A DNA stretch of 63,997 bases from contig CANJCQ010000013.1 of assembly GCA_947473355.1 (NCBI GenBank), positions 1 through 63,997 on the forward strand, written 5' to 3'. Below the pieces are notes generated by a model. It was not told where the DNA came from. It saw only the letters and a program-made list of their open reading frames with translations, and did no database searches. Shown here one piece after another: positions 1 to 8,065 of this stretch. Position numbers and translations under genes: made by a program. Position 1 is the stretch's first letter, and the number at the start of each line of letters is the position of its first letter. The DNA is from Sphingomonadaceae bacterium (GTDB taxonomy: Bacteria; Pseudomonadota; Alphaproteobacteria; Sphingomonadales; Sphingomonadaceae).

Positions 1-126
1 CACTTGATCGAAAACCTGTTCGCCAAAATCAAGGACTGGCGGCGCATTCACACCCGATATGATCGCTGCGCCCACACCTTCATGTCCGCCATCGCAATCG
101 CCGCTACCGTCATCTTCTGGTTGTGA
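1..126 (+). mobile_element. IS5-family transposase, C-terminal end (partial)
   Basis: The reading frame is open from the first base and ends at a TGA. The 41 visible residues include IENLFAKIKDWRRI and RCAHTFMSAIAIAATVIFW, the typical end of IS5-family (IS4/IS5 DDE) transposases; the conserved glutamate of the DDE triad usually lies just upstream of this segment, so the E in IENLF may be it. The rest of the element lies outside the window, so whether it is intact cannot be said. It sits directly upstream of a dioxygenase/SDR gene pair and marks a likely rearrangement boundary. Confidence 0.85.
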
Positions 127-128
127 TC

Positions 129-146
129 AATGAGTCCTGACCCTAG
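129..146. repeat. Probable right terminal inverted repeat of the IS
   Basis: Immediately after the transposase stop lies AATGAGTCCTGACCCTAG, which read inward is GGGTCAGGACTCATT, a pattern like IS5-family (IS427-type) ends. The short distance from the stop codon fits. The other end is outside the window, so the repeat and any target duplication cannot be verified. Confidence 0.5.
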
Positions 147-184
147 TTGTGGCACAGCATCACACGGAGAGGACGAGGGACAGC

Positions 185-1015
185 ATGGGCGCGATAACAG
201 TCACCCCGATTGCCGGAGCGCTGGGCGCGGAGATCAGCGGGATCGATCTCAGCCAGCCGCTGCAGGCCGATGATGTTGCAGCGATGCGCGCAGCCCTGCT
301 CGAACATCTGGTGATCTTCTTCCGCGACCAGCAGCTGACCAGCGCGCAATATATGGCCTTTGCCGAGGCCTTCGGCAGACCGGTCGAATACCCGCTGATC
401 AAGGGCATCGACGGCTATCCCTTCATCACCGAGATCGTCAAACGCGAAGACGACAAGGCCAATTTCGGCGGTATCTGGCATGCCGATACGACCTATCTCG
501 ACACACCGCCGATGGGCTCGATCCTCTATGCGCTGGAAGTTCCGCCCTGGGGCGGGGACACGCTGTTTGCCAACCAGTATCTGGCCTACGAGGCCCTTTC
601 GGAGCCTCTGCGCAAGTTCCTCGACGGGCTGACCGGGGTGAGCACGTCGGTCAAGGCCGATGTCTCGAAGACCCGAGAAGACATGATCGCAGGCGCAGGC
701 GAAGCGCAGAATCATAACTTCGTGGCAGAGCACCCGGCCGTGCGCACCCATCCCGAGACGGGCCGCAAGTGCCTCTATGTCAATGTCGCGCGCACCTCGC
801 ATTTCAAGGGCATGAGTGAGAAGGAAAGCGCGCCGATCCTGAACTTTCTGTTCGAGCATCAGGTGAAAGTGGAGTTCACTTGCCGGTTCCGCTGGCAGGC
901 GAGCAGCCTGGCCTTCTGGGACAACCGCGCGACCCAGCATAACCCGATCAACGATTATCACGGCTATCGCCGGGTGATGCGGCGGATTACGCTCGCCGGA
1001 GAACGCCCGGCCTGA
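185..1015 (+). CDS. TauD/TfdA-family Fe(II)/2-oxoglutarate dioxygenase
   Basis: Predicted alpha-ketoglutarate-dependent dioxygenase of 276 residues, the usual family length. The N-terminus (MGAITVTPIAGALGAEISG) aligns in style with TauD proteins. The iron triad is H99 and D101 (IWHADTTYLD) with distal H252 (ATQHNPINDY), and R263 probably binds 2-oxoglutarate. The ATG at 185 was chosen because GAGGGA lies about 8 bases upstream and the family begins here; an in-frame GTG at 149 would add a poor extension. The SDR gene follows after 30 bases, suggesting a two-gene operon. The substrate (a sulfonate, a phenoxy acid or another carboxylate) cannot be read from sequence. Confidence 0.88.
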   Translation: MGAITVTPIAGALGAEISGIDLSQPLQADDVAAMRAALLEHLVIFFRDQQLTSAQYMAFAEAFGRPVEYPLIKGIDGYPFITEIVKREDDKANFGGIWHADTTYLDTPPMGSILYALEVPPWGGDTLFANQYLAYEALSEPLRKFLDGLTGVSTSVKADVSKTREDMIAGAGEAQNHNFVAEHPAVRTHPETGRKCLYVNVARTSHFKGMSEKESAPILNFLFEHQVKVEFTCRFRWQASSLAFWDNRATQHNPINDYHGYRRVMRRITLAGERPA

Positions 1016-1045
1016 GTTCAATCAGAAAAAATGGGGAGAGATATT

Positions 1046-1933
1046 ATGGGCCTGCTGGAAGCACATGAAGCCATGCGCAGCAAGATTGCAGTCGTCGTCG
1101 GCGGCGCGGCGGGGCACCTCGGGCGCGGAACCACGCTCGGGCTGGCACGCGAGGGCGTCAAACTGATCGTCTGCGACAATGACCGCGAGGGGCTGGAAAG
1201 CATCGTCGGCGAAGTGGAGGCGCTCGGCAGCACGGTCACCCCGATCTATGGCGACGTGATGGACCCCGCCTCGTTTGACCACTTCTGGGATCAGGTCGAA
1301 AAGCTCACTGATCACATTGATATTCTTGTCAATGTTCCGGGCGGCGTTGCCCGCATGATGTTCGAGCAGACCACCCGCGCGAACCACGCCGACAACATCC
1401 GCTATAACTATGGCTACCACATCGACTCATGCCAGCGCGCCCTGCCCCTGCTGAAAAAGTCAGGAAACGGCGCCTCGATCATCAACTTCACCACCATCGA
1501 AGCCCACCGCGGCGCGGCGACATTCGCGGTCTATGCCGGGGCCAAGGCGGCCTTGACCAATTTCAGCCGGGCCCTGGCAGTCGAACTCGGCCAGCACATG
1601 ATCCGCGTCAACTGCCTCGCCAGCGACACCAGCCTAGCGCGCACCACCAATGCCGCGCTGGCAGCGGAAGACTTCGAGCGGCTGGCGGCATGCGGCCCCG
1701 ACGCCATGGCCGAAGCGATGAAAATCTACGTACCGATGAAGCGCGCACCGACAGTTGAGGAAGTGATCGACGGCGTGGTGTTCCTCGCCAGCGACCTCTC
1801 ACGCACTGTCACCGGCACCACCCTGTTCGTCGACGGCGGGACCCAGGCCGCCTTCGGCTTCCTCGACTGGCCCGGCGGCGACAGCTTTATGCCCGCGCCA
1901 TTGGGGGGGACGCTGAAGATGATGTTTGGGTAA
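1046..1933 (+). CDS. Short-chain dehydrogenase/reductase
   Basis: SDR-fold NAD(P)-dependent oxidoreductase of 295 residues. The nucleotide-binding loop reads GGAAGHLGRG rather than the classical TGxxxGxG; the catalytic YAGAK (YxxxK) and an upstream FTT serine/threonine region are present; LFVDGG near the C-terminus is typical of classical SDRs. The start follows a GGGGAGAG Shine-Dalgarno sequence; an ATG 15 bases upstream is less well placed. It probably forms an operon with the dioxygenase before it and may process that enzyme's hydroxylated product. The divergent glycine motif and an NVPGG in place of NNAG make it a non-standard member. The substrate is unknown. Confidence 0.85.
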   Translation: MGLLEAHEAMRSKIAVVVGGAAGHLGRGTTLGLAREGVKLIVCDNDREGLESIVGEVEALGSTVTPIYGDVMDPASFDHFWDQVEKLTDHIDILVNVPGGVARMMFEQTTRANHADNIRYNYGYHIDSCQRALPLLKKSGNGASIINFTTIEAHRGAATFAVYAGAKAALTNFSRALAVELGQHMIRVNCLASDTSLARTTNAALAAEDFERLAACGPDAMAEAMKIYVPMKRAPTVEEVIDGVVFLASDLSRTVTGTTLFVDGGTQAAFGFLDWPGGDSFMPAPLGGTLKMMFG

Positions 1934-1983
1934 GATAAGCCCGATATCCTGCACTGCCGGCCGGTGCAATGCAGAGGTTCAAC

Positions 1984-2370
1984 TCAGGGAGTCGTGATGC
2001 AGCTCAGGCTGGCCGGGATCGCCACGCCCCGCCGCACGCGGAACCTGAATTCCGCACCCGAAACGTCCTCGCCGTCTGCATGCGACACCGTGACCGTGCA
2101 GCGCCCGCCCACTGTGCAACTTCCGGCAACCCGGTTCTCGCCGCTATCGAACGGTTGCAGGCGGCTGGCCAGAAGATCGCCAAGCCTGACGCTGCGCAGA
2201 CCCGGCAGAATGCCGCCACAGCCGGGCTTGCCCTGCACCGGCACGCCGCTCATCGAAAGCAGCATTCGCACCGGCAAATTCGATGGATCGGTTACCGCAC
2301 TTGCGGGTAGGGTCAGCCAGCCGGACGCCAGCAGGAAACCCACCGCGAGCGCACGAATGCCCATGGTCAC
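1984..2370 (-). CDS. Small secreted protein, possible immunity partner
   Basis: 128-residue protein, not recognised as a known family. The N-terminus (GIRALAVGFLLASGWLTLPASA) is a clear Sec signal peptide with a predicted AxA cleavage site, so the mature protein of about 100 residues should be periplasmic or secreted. Four cysteines in the mature part could form two disulfides. The start overlaps the stop of the upstream cysteine-peptidase-like gene by four bases (GTGA), so the two are translationally coupled; an ATG two codons downstream is an alternative start. A small exported protein coupled behind a small amidase-like protein resembles an immunity protein. That is inference from layout only. 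Confidence 0.6.
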   Translation of the reverse strand: MTMGIRALAVGFLLASGWLTLPASAVTDPSNLPVRMLLSMSGVPVQGKPGCGGILPGLRSVRLGDLLASRLQPFDSGENRVAGSCTVGGRCTVTVSHADGEDVSGAEFRFRVRRGVAIPASLSCITTP

Positions 2371-2849
2371 CGGGGGACCGCGTAGAACAAGCCAATCTGC
2401 GGATCGCCATACGCATGCCCCATCCGGCTCCGGAAAGCTTCAATCGTCGCTTCCTTGCGAACTTTGTGATCCGAATTGCCGAAATTGTAGACCGCGCCAC
2501 CAAAGATGATTCCGACATGTTTGCGCGGAACGTTTGCCATCTGATTGTTAATGACATTGCTGCTTGACGTCGCAAAGAGCAGTAAGCCATTGGTCAATGC
2601 GGGTGCCGATGCCCAAGGCCCGCGCTGGGACAGGCGATTAAACACCTCGTCGCAGCGGATCGAGGCCCCGGGCGATGGCGGACGAAAGGTCATCCCGCCG
2701 CAGGTCAGGCCAAGCCGAAGCCCCAAGACATGGCTGACGAAATGCGCACAGTGGTTCTGTGAAGCAGAATCGAAATGATTTTCGCAGATTTCGCCGATAC
2801 CCTTGCCAACCAGGGCATCAAGTATCACGGTCGTGACTGGATTGACCAT
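2367..2849 (-). CDS. Putative papain-like cysteine peptidase/amidase (CHAP/NlpC-like)
   Basis: 160-residue protein without a signal peptide. A catalytic-looking Cys34 lies in QNHCAHFVSHVLGL, and His111 in KHVGIIFGGAVYNFGNS is followed by polar Asn122/Asn125. The order Cys, His, Asn and the spacing suit a CHAP or NlpC/P60-type fold acting on peptidoglycan stem peptides or a similar amide. The start is preceded by GGGGGA at a good distance. It overlaps the following secreted small protein by four bases. Base composition looks less GC-rich than that of neighbouring housekeeping genes. The family call rests on motif pattern only. A lysis or recycling enzyme, or an exported toxin, are alternatives. 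Confidence 0.6.
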   Translation of the reverse strand: MVNPVTTVILDALVGKGIGEICENHFDSASQNHCAHFVSHVLGLRLGLTCGGMTFRPPSPGASIRCDEVFNRLSQRGPWASAPALTNGLLLFATSSSNVINNQMANVPRKHVGIIFGGAVYNFGNSDHKVRKEATIEAFRSRMGHAYGDPQIGLFYAVPR

Positions 2850-2959
2850 AGTAGTTCCCCCAATTCAAGTGGAGACTCGCCTTTCTTGCAGGTAAGGCAA
2901 CATCGCTCCGATAGTATCGATCGTCAAGCTGCATTCAAATCGCTTCTGTTATTATTGTG

Positions 2960-3433
2960 CTACCCCCGCCCGCGATACCCCGCAACGCCCTGATCAGGCA
3001 CCCAAAGCCCTTCCGGCGCCGGGCCGCTTTGCCAGAACACATCGATCGGGATGCCGCCGCGCGGGTACCAGTAGCCGCCAATGCGCAGCCATTTGGGGAC
3101 CATCTCTTCGAACAGACGCTGGCCGATGCCGACGGTCACGTCCTCGTGAAATCCGGCGTGGTTGCGGAAAGATCCCAGGAACAGCTTGAGGCTCTTTGAT
3201 TCAACGATTGTTGCGCCGGGCGCATAGTCGATCACCAGGTGGGCGAAGTCGGGCTGGCCTGTGACCGGGCACAGCGAGGTGAATTCGGGCGCGGCGAAGC
3301 GCACCAGAAACAGGCTGGTAGCCCGCGGATTGGGCACATAGTCGAGCACTGCCTCTTGCGGCGAGGCGGGCAGCGTGCTTTGGCGACCGAGATGGTTTAG
3401 GGCCATATCTTCGAGGTGCGGTGTGTCGTTCAT
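2960..3433 (-). CDS. queF: NADPH-dependent 7-cyano-7-deazaguanine (preQ0) reductase
   Basis: Reduces preQ0 to preQ1 in queuosine biosynthesis. The 157-residue length matches the short, unimodular type I QueF. The nucleophilic cysteine lies in [11 protein letters not shown], the signature [15 protein letters not shown] is present, and HEDV supplies the conserved catalytic aspartate region. These are hallmark residues of the tunnelling-fold QueF family, and the identification is firm. It stands alone on this strand, with about 110 noncoding bases before the next gene; no other queuosine genes are in the window. Confidence 0.95.
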   Translation of the reverse strand: MNDTPHLEDMALNHLGRQSTLPASPQEAVLDYVPNPRATSLFLVRFAAPEFTSLCPVTGQPDFAHLVIDYAPGATIVESKSLKLFLGSFRNHAGFHEDVTVGIGQRLFEEMVPKWLRIGGYWYPRGGIPIDVFWQSGPAPEGLWVPDQGVAGYRGRG

Positions 3434-3539
3434 GTCACAACCCTAGCCCTGATCGGACAGGGCGCACAAGTGACCGTATGGCGCTGAGAGGGTTCACACG
3501 CTATTCAGCCTGAAATGCCAATCGGCAGAACGGTTAGAG

Positions 3540-4907
3540 ATGAAACGGTACGGCAAAAGCGCGAGTTTTGGGGCAGCAGTTCCGCTGGCGCTGGCGCTCG
3601 CCCTGGCGGCAGGCACAGAGGCCCAAGCGCAGGAAAGACTACCTTCGGTCAGCGACTATCGCCTGCCCAGCCCGGCGGCAGCGCCTCGCCCGCGCGCGCA
3701 AGGGCCGGTCGATGGCGACGCGCCGGTGGTCATTGCCCCGCCCGACGCCCGGCCAGCACAAGAGAGCGGCGCGCCGGCGGCCGGCGCTAGCGGCCAGTCG
3801 CCCCGGCCCAAGCCGTCGCAGGCAGCCCGCGCTCCGGCGGCGCGCGCCCCCCCCCTTCCCGCAACTTCAGCCCCGACCAGCGCGAGCCCGGGGCAGACTG
3901 CACGGCCTGCCGCCCCCAGACCTGCAGCAGCAGCCCCCGCCCCTGTGGCGCAAGCGATTGCAACCACTGCCCCGGCGACCGGCAATGCAACACCCGCGGC
4001 AACTGTAGCGCCAGAACCTTCTGCGACGGCAGCGCAGATCGAATGGCGCGTCCATTCCGCTGCGCAGCCGAATGCAAACAGTTACACCGCAAACTGGCCC
4101 TGGCTGGCTGGACTGGCTTTCATGCTTGGCGCAACTGCGATGTTGCTGGTCCAGCTCGTCTTGCGGCGGAAACGAGCTGCTGCCGCTCTCACGGACGAAT
4201 GGGGCGAACCCGCTGAGCCTGTGACACTGCCGGTGGCCACCGGGACAGTTGCCAGCGATGACCCACCCACGGCCCCGCCAGCTCCACAGACGCCAGACCC
4301 GTTCGATGCGCCGGTGCTTGATCTGCTCGCGATGATCGCCGAGCCGGAGCAGGCTGGCGCCCCGCCTCAAACCGCGCTGCCCCCGCCGCTTTCCGGGCTC
4401 GCTGCGAAGGCAGATCCACTGACCCTGGAGCTGTCGGCGCGGCGGCTGAGCGCGACCTTGATGAACACTGTGCTCAACTATGAGTTGACCGTCCGCAATA
4501 CCGGACCCGATGCGATAAATTCGATCATTATCGGCGGCGACATGATAGGCGCACATGCCTCCTTGCCCAGCCGCTCGCAGCTCGAACTGAGCGGGAATTC
4601 AATCGCGCCGCTGCACACCATCGCCGCGCTGGCTCCGGGCGAGAGCATCTTGCTGAAAGGCGAATTCAAGCTGGCGCTGACAGCGATCACGCCCATCCGC
4701 AATGGCAACGCCGCTCTGTTCATCCCGCTGGCACGCTTCCGGGTAGAAGCTCTCAGCAAGAGTTCCGTGCCGCTGGTGGTCTCGCGGACATTCGTTGTCG
4801 GCGAAGATCAGGACCGGCCCGGCGCGGCACTCAAGCCCTTCCGGCTCGATCTCGGCCCTCGGCTCTATTCACAGATCGGCCAGCGCGAACTGGCGCTGAG
4901 CGCCTGA
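3540..4907 (+). CDS. Pro/Ala-rich membrane protein of unknown function
   Basis: 455 residues. A signal peptide-like stretch (about residues 9-31, ending AQAQE) is followed by a long Pro/Ala-rich low-complexity region (about 45-165), one strong transmembrane segment (about 184-208, NWPWLAGLAFMLGATAMLLVQLVL) with positive RRKR behind it, a second disordered linker and a C-terminal domain of about 160 residues rich in beta-strand-like sequence (LNYELTVRNTGPDAINSIII), resembling Ig-like or DUF11-like folds. The C-terminal domain follows RRKR, so its side of the membrane is uncertain. The sulfurtransferase gene follows after 19 bases. No function is assigned. Confidence 0.75.
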   Translation: MKRYGKSASFGAAVPLALALALAAGTEAQAQERLPSVSDYRLPSPAAAPRPRAQGPVDGDAPVVIAPPDARPAQESGAPAAGASGQSPRPKPSQAARAPAARAPPLPATSAPTSASPGQTARPAAPRPAAAAPAPVAQAIATTAPATGNATPAATVAPEPSATAAQIEWRVHSAAQPNANSYTANWPWLAGLAFMLGATAMLLVQLVLRRKRAAAALTDEWGEPAEPVTLPVATGTVASDDPPTAPPAPQTPDPFDAPVLDLLAMIAEPEQAGAPPQTALPPPLSGLAAKADPLTLELSARRLSATLMNTVLNYELTVRNTGPDAINSIIIGGDMIGAHASLPSRSQLELSGNSIAPLHTIAALAPGESILLKGEFKLALTAITPIRNGNAALFIPLARFRVEALSKSSVPLVVSRTFVVGEDQDRPGAALKPFRLDLGPRLYSQIGQRELALSA

Positions 4908-4926
4908 CAACCCGAAGGAGCACCGC

Positions 4927-5769
4927 ATGGACAGTCTCGTATCAACCGAATGGCTGGCCAGCGAAATCGGCGCGAGCGACCTGCGCATTGTCGATGCCTC
5001 CTGGCATCTGCCCGATGCCATGCGCGATCCGGCGGCGGACTATACGAAGGGGCACATCCCTGGTGCGGTCTTCATGAACCTTGGCGAGCTGGTGGACAGC
5101 AATGCCCTGTTTGACAACACCCTGCCCGGCGCGGAAAAGTTCGCCAGCCGCATGCAAAGCCTGGGGCTTGGCGATGGCAGCCGGGTGGTGGTCTATGACG
5201 ACAGCGCAGTGAAGAGCGCGGCGCGCGGCTGGTTCATGCTGAAGCTCTATGGCATGCATGATGTCGCGATACTCGACGGCGGGCTTGCCAAGTGGAAGGC
5301 AGAAGGTCGTCCGCTCACCAAGGGCAAGGAAACATTGCGCCACCGCCATTTCACCGCCTGGTCGGATGACAAGCAGTTGCGCAGCAAGGCTGACATGCTG
5401 GCCAATCTCGCCTCGCAGACCGAACAGGTCGTTGATGCGCGCGGGCCCGGCCGCTTTGCCGGAAGTGACCCGGAACCACGCCCCGGCATGTCCCCCGGCC
5501 ACATCCCCGGCGCGCGCAATGTGCCCTATGGCCAGATGTTTGCCGCCGATGGCACCTGGAAGGACAAGGCCGGGATCGAAGCCGCCTTTGTCGGTGCCGG
5601 GATTGATCTCGGCAAACCGGTGGTGACCACCTGCGGCAGCGGCGTGACTGCATGCGTGCTGGCCTTTGGCCTGCATCTGCTCGGCAAGCAGGATGTCGCG
5701 CTTTACGATGGCAGCTGGGCCGAATGGGGCAGCGATCCGCAGACGCCCAAGGCCCTGGGATCAGCTTGA
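4927..5769 (+). CDS. sseA: 3-mercaptopyruvate/thiosulfate sulfurtransferase
   Basis: Two tandem rhodanese domains in 280 residues, the family's usual size. The active-site loop of the second domain is CGSGVTA, the signature of 3-mercaptopyruvate sulfurtransferases rather than thiosulfate-specific rhodaneses (CRxG). Domain 1 carries VVVYDDSAVKSAARGW without a catalytic cysteine, as expected. AAGGAG-type Shine-Dalgarno sequence precedes the ATG. It transfers sulfur from mercaptopyruvate to thiols or cyanide and sits at the head of a plus-strand run of sulfur-metabolism genes. Confidence 0.93.
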   Translation: MDSLVSTEWLASEIGASDLRIVDASWHLPDAMRDPAADYTKGHIPGAVFMNLGELVDSNALFDNTLPGAEKFASRMQSLGLGDGSRVVVYDDSAVKSAARGWFMLKLYGMHDVAILDGGLAKWKAEGRPLTKGKETLRHRHFTAWSDDKQLRSKADMLANLASQTEQVVDARGPGRFAGSDPEPRPGMSPGHIPGARNVPYGQMFAADGTWKDKAGIEAAFVGAGIDLGKPVVTTCGSGVTACVLAFGLHLLGKQDVALYDGSWAEWGSDPQTPKALGSA

Positions 5770-5777
5770 CCTCTTCT

Positions 5778-5883
5778 CCCCTCCCGCTTGCGGGAGGGGC
5801 TGGGGGTGGGTAACGTCCTGGCACGTAAGCGCGACCCTTCGGGTCACGCGCCCACCCCTACCCCCTCCCGCCTGCGGGAGGGG
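5778..5883. repeat. Composite palindromic intergenic repeat
   Basis: Two near-identical hairpins, CCCCTCCCGC-tt-GCGGGAGGGG at the left and CCCCTCCCGC-ct-GCGGGAGGGG at the right, each with a 10 bp perfect stem, flank an inner segment that is itself partly palindromic (GGGGGTGGG against CCCACCCC, and GACCCTTCGGGTC). It fills the gap between the sulfurtransferase and cystathionine lyase genes and may also reduce read-through. It resembles the other composite palindromes in this window in architecture. Confidence 0.85.
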
Positions 5884-5897
5884 AATTGTGAAGAGCC

Positions 5898-7109
5898 ATG
5901 GCCAAAGCCCCTTCTGACAAGCTCACCCCCGCAACCCGTCTCGTCACCGGCGGACGGCGCAAGGAATGGACCGGGGCAGTGGTCAACCCGCCGGTCTGGC
6001 GCGCCAGCACAATCCTTTATGAAAACACCGCCGCGCTGGCCGAGGGCCCCAAGACCAACGCTGACGGCAAGTTCTTCTATGGCCGCCGCGGCGCGCCGAC
6101 CCAGTGGGCGCTGGCCGAGGCATTGACCGAGCTGGAACCGGGCGCGGCGGGGACCATGCTCTATCCTTCCGGCGTGGCCGCGATTGCCGGCGCGCTGCTC
6201 GCTGTGCTGCGGCCGGGCGAAGTTCTGCTGATGACCGACAACGCCTATGATCCGAGCCGCGGCCTCGCCAAGGGTCTGCTGCGCGAATTCGGCATCGAGA
6301 CGCGGTTTTTCGATCCGCTGGACGTAGCCGCGTTTGAGGCGGCGATCTGCCCGCGCAGCCGCGCCGTGCTGCTCGAAGCGCCGGGCAGCCTGACCATGGA
6401 AGTCTGCGATGTGCCTGCGCTGGCCGCGATTGCCCGCAAACACGATCTGACCTCGATCATCGACAACACCTGGGCCAGCCCGCTCGGCTTCCCGGCCTTG
6501 GCGCGCGGCTGCGACATTTCGGTGATGAGCCTGACCAAGCACGTCGGCGGGCACAGCGACCTGATGATGGGCAGCGCTGCGGCTGGCCCTGAATACTACG
6601 CCCAATTGCGCCGCACCGCCCAGATGCTGGGCCAGGTCGTCTCGCCCGACGATGCCGCACTGGCGCTGCGCGGCCTGCGCACGCTGGGGCTGCGGCTGGA
6701 ACGCGGCGCGAGTTCAGCACTCGCCATTGCCAAATGGCTGCAGGGGCGCAGCGAAGTCGCCTCGGTGCTCTGCCCGCTGCTGTCTGGCGCGCCCGGCCAT
6801 GACCTGTGGGCCCGCGACTTCACCGGCGGCTGCGGCCTGTTCAGTTTCATTTTCAAGGGCGGCGATGCAAACACTCGCAACCGCTTCATCGACGCGCTCT
6901 GCCTGTTCGGCATCGGCTATAGCTGGGGTGGCTACGAAAGCCTGGTGGTGCCGGTCGATCCCGCGCCCTATCGCAGCGCTACTCCCTGGCCGCCCGCCAC
7001 GATGGACCCCGCCGACCGCTATGGCGTGCGGCTGTCGGTCGGGCTTGAAGACCCCGCAGACCTGATTGCTGACCTCGCCCAGGCCTTTGCCGCGATGGCA
7101 GCCGCGTGA
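5898..7109 (+). CDS. metC: Cystathionine beta-lyase
   Basis: PLP-dependent Cys/Met metabolism enzyme of 403 residues. The PLP lysine lies in VMSLTKHVGGHSDLMMG; EAPGSLTMEVCDVPA and DNTWASP match MetC-type lyases, which release homocysteine, pyruvate and ammonia from cystathionine. The GSLTMEV element favours cystathionine beta-lyase over gamma-synthase, although substrate preference within this fold is hard to read. The last codons overlap the MscS start by four bases (GTGA). Confidence 0.88.
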   Translation: MAKAPSDKLTPATRLVTGGRRKEWTGAVVNPPVWRASTILYENTAALAEGPKTNADGKFFYGRRGAPTQWALAEALTELEPGAAGTMLYPSGVAAIAGALLAVLRPGEVLLMTDNAYDPSRGLAKGLLREFGIETRFFDPLDVAAFEAAICPRSRAVLLEAPGSLTMEVCDVPALAAIARKHDLTSIIDNTWASPLGFPALARGCDISVMSLTKHVGGHSDLMMGSAAAGPEYYAQLRRTAQMLGQVVSPDDAALALRGLRTLGLRLERGASSALAIAKWLQGRSEVASVLCPLLSGAPGHDLWARDFTGGCGLFSFIFKGGDANTRNRFIDALCLFGIGYSWGGYESLVVPVDPAPYRSATPWPPATMDPADRYGVRLSVGLEDPADLIADLAQAFAAMAAA

Positions 7110-8002
7110 CCCTGCAGGCCCACCTCCCGGCCCTGTTGCAGCAACTTGACGAGATCGGCTTCGACTACGGAGAGACGCGGATCTCGCTCTACCGCGCCAT
7201 CATGGTGCTGTTGGTCATCGTGCTGGTGTTCATCGCCGGGCATGTGGCCAGCCGCTTGGTCACCCGCATGCTGCGCCGCGCAACCCGGCTCGATCCGACC
7301 GAACGGCTGCTGGGCCAGAAGCTGATCGGATCACTGGTCTGGCTGCTCTGCGTCCTGATCGGGGCCGATATGCTCGGCATTGATCTGACCGCCTTTGCCG
7401 TATTTTCGGGCGCTTTCGGCCTTGCCATCGGCTTTGGCCTGCAGAAGACTTTCGGCAATCTGCTCGCCGGGATCATCCTGCTGATGGACCGCTCGATCAA
7501 GCCGGGTGATGTCATCGCCGTGGGCAGCGGCGCCCATGCCACGGTCGGCCAGGTCAACCGGATCGGCGTGCGCGCTGTCTCGGTGATCACCCGCGACAAG
7601 ATCGAATATCTGATTCCCAACGAAACCCTGATGACAAGTCAGGTTGAAAACTGGTCCTATTCATCGCGTGAAGTGCGGATCAAGGTGCCGGTCAGTCTCG
7701 CGGACACCACCGATATCGATCAGGCCGAACAGCTGATCCTGCAGGCCGCACGCGAAACACCGCGCGTGCTCGCCTCACCCGCGCCGGACGTCTGGTTGCA
7801 TGGCTTTGGTGCAAATTCCATCGAGTTCGAGATCCAGGTGTGGATCATCGATCCCGAAAACGGCATCGGCAACCTGCGCTCGGACGTGCTGAAACGCCTG
7901 TTTCGGCTACTTCGCGACAACGGCATTGCCCTGCCTGGCTCCCAACATGAAGTTCGTGTCAAGGAATGGCCGGACCTGCCGCAGCGCAGCAAAGAAAGTT
8001 AG
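7106..8002 (+). CDS. MscS-family small-conductance mechanosensitive channel
   Basis: 298 residues. Three hydrophobic segments lie at about residues 29-50, 68-90 and 94-122, the last being the pore-lining TM3 with the Gly/Ala pattern FSGAFGLAIGFGLQKTFGNLLAGI. A beta domain follows (IKPGDVIAV...HATVGQVNRIGVRAVSVITRD) with the NETLMTSQVENWS motif and a mixed C-terminal domain. It acts as a tension-gated channel of the inner membrane under hypo-osmotic stress. The GTG start overlaps the metC stop, an odd translational coupling of an osmotic channel to a lyase. The downstream cobA start is 63 bases away. Confidence 0.92.
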   Translation: MTLQAHLPALLQQLDEIGFDYGETRISLYRAIMVLLVIVLVFIAGHVASRLVTRMLRRATRLDPTERLLGQKLIGSLVWLLCVLIGADMLGIDLTAFAVFSGAFGLAIGFGLQKTFGNLLAGIILLMDRSIKPGDVIAVGSGAHATVGQVNRIGVRAVSVITRDKIEYLIPNETLMTSQVENWSYSSREVRIKVPVSLADTTDIDQAEQLILQAARETPRVLASPAPDVWLHGFGANSIEFEIQVWIIDPENGIGNLRSDVLKRLFRLLRDNGIALPGSQHEVRVKEWPDLPQRSKES

Positions 8003-8065
8003 CCTACCGCTTTGCAAACTGTTTCTGACTGGCAAATCGCAGCCAATGTCGCCATTTGCGGCACC

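Noticed and set aside
143..1021. Long minus-strand open frame opposite the dioxygenase
   Set aside because: It is a shadow of the GC-rich plus-strand gene, without family motifs; the plus frame has the iron triad.
2960..3433. GTP cyclohydrolase (FolE) reading of the 157-residue gene
   Set aside because: The gene has the [14 protein letters not shown] and SLCPVTGQ motifs of QueF and the nucleophilic Cys, which FolE lacks in this arrangement.
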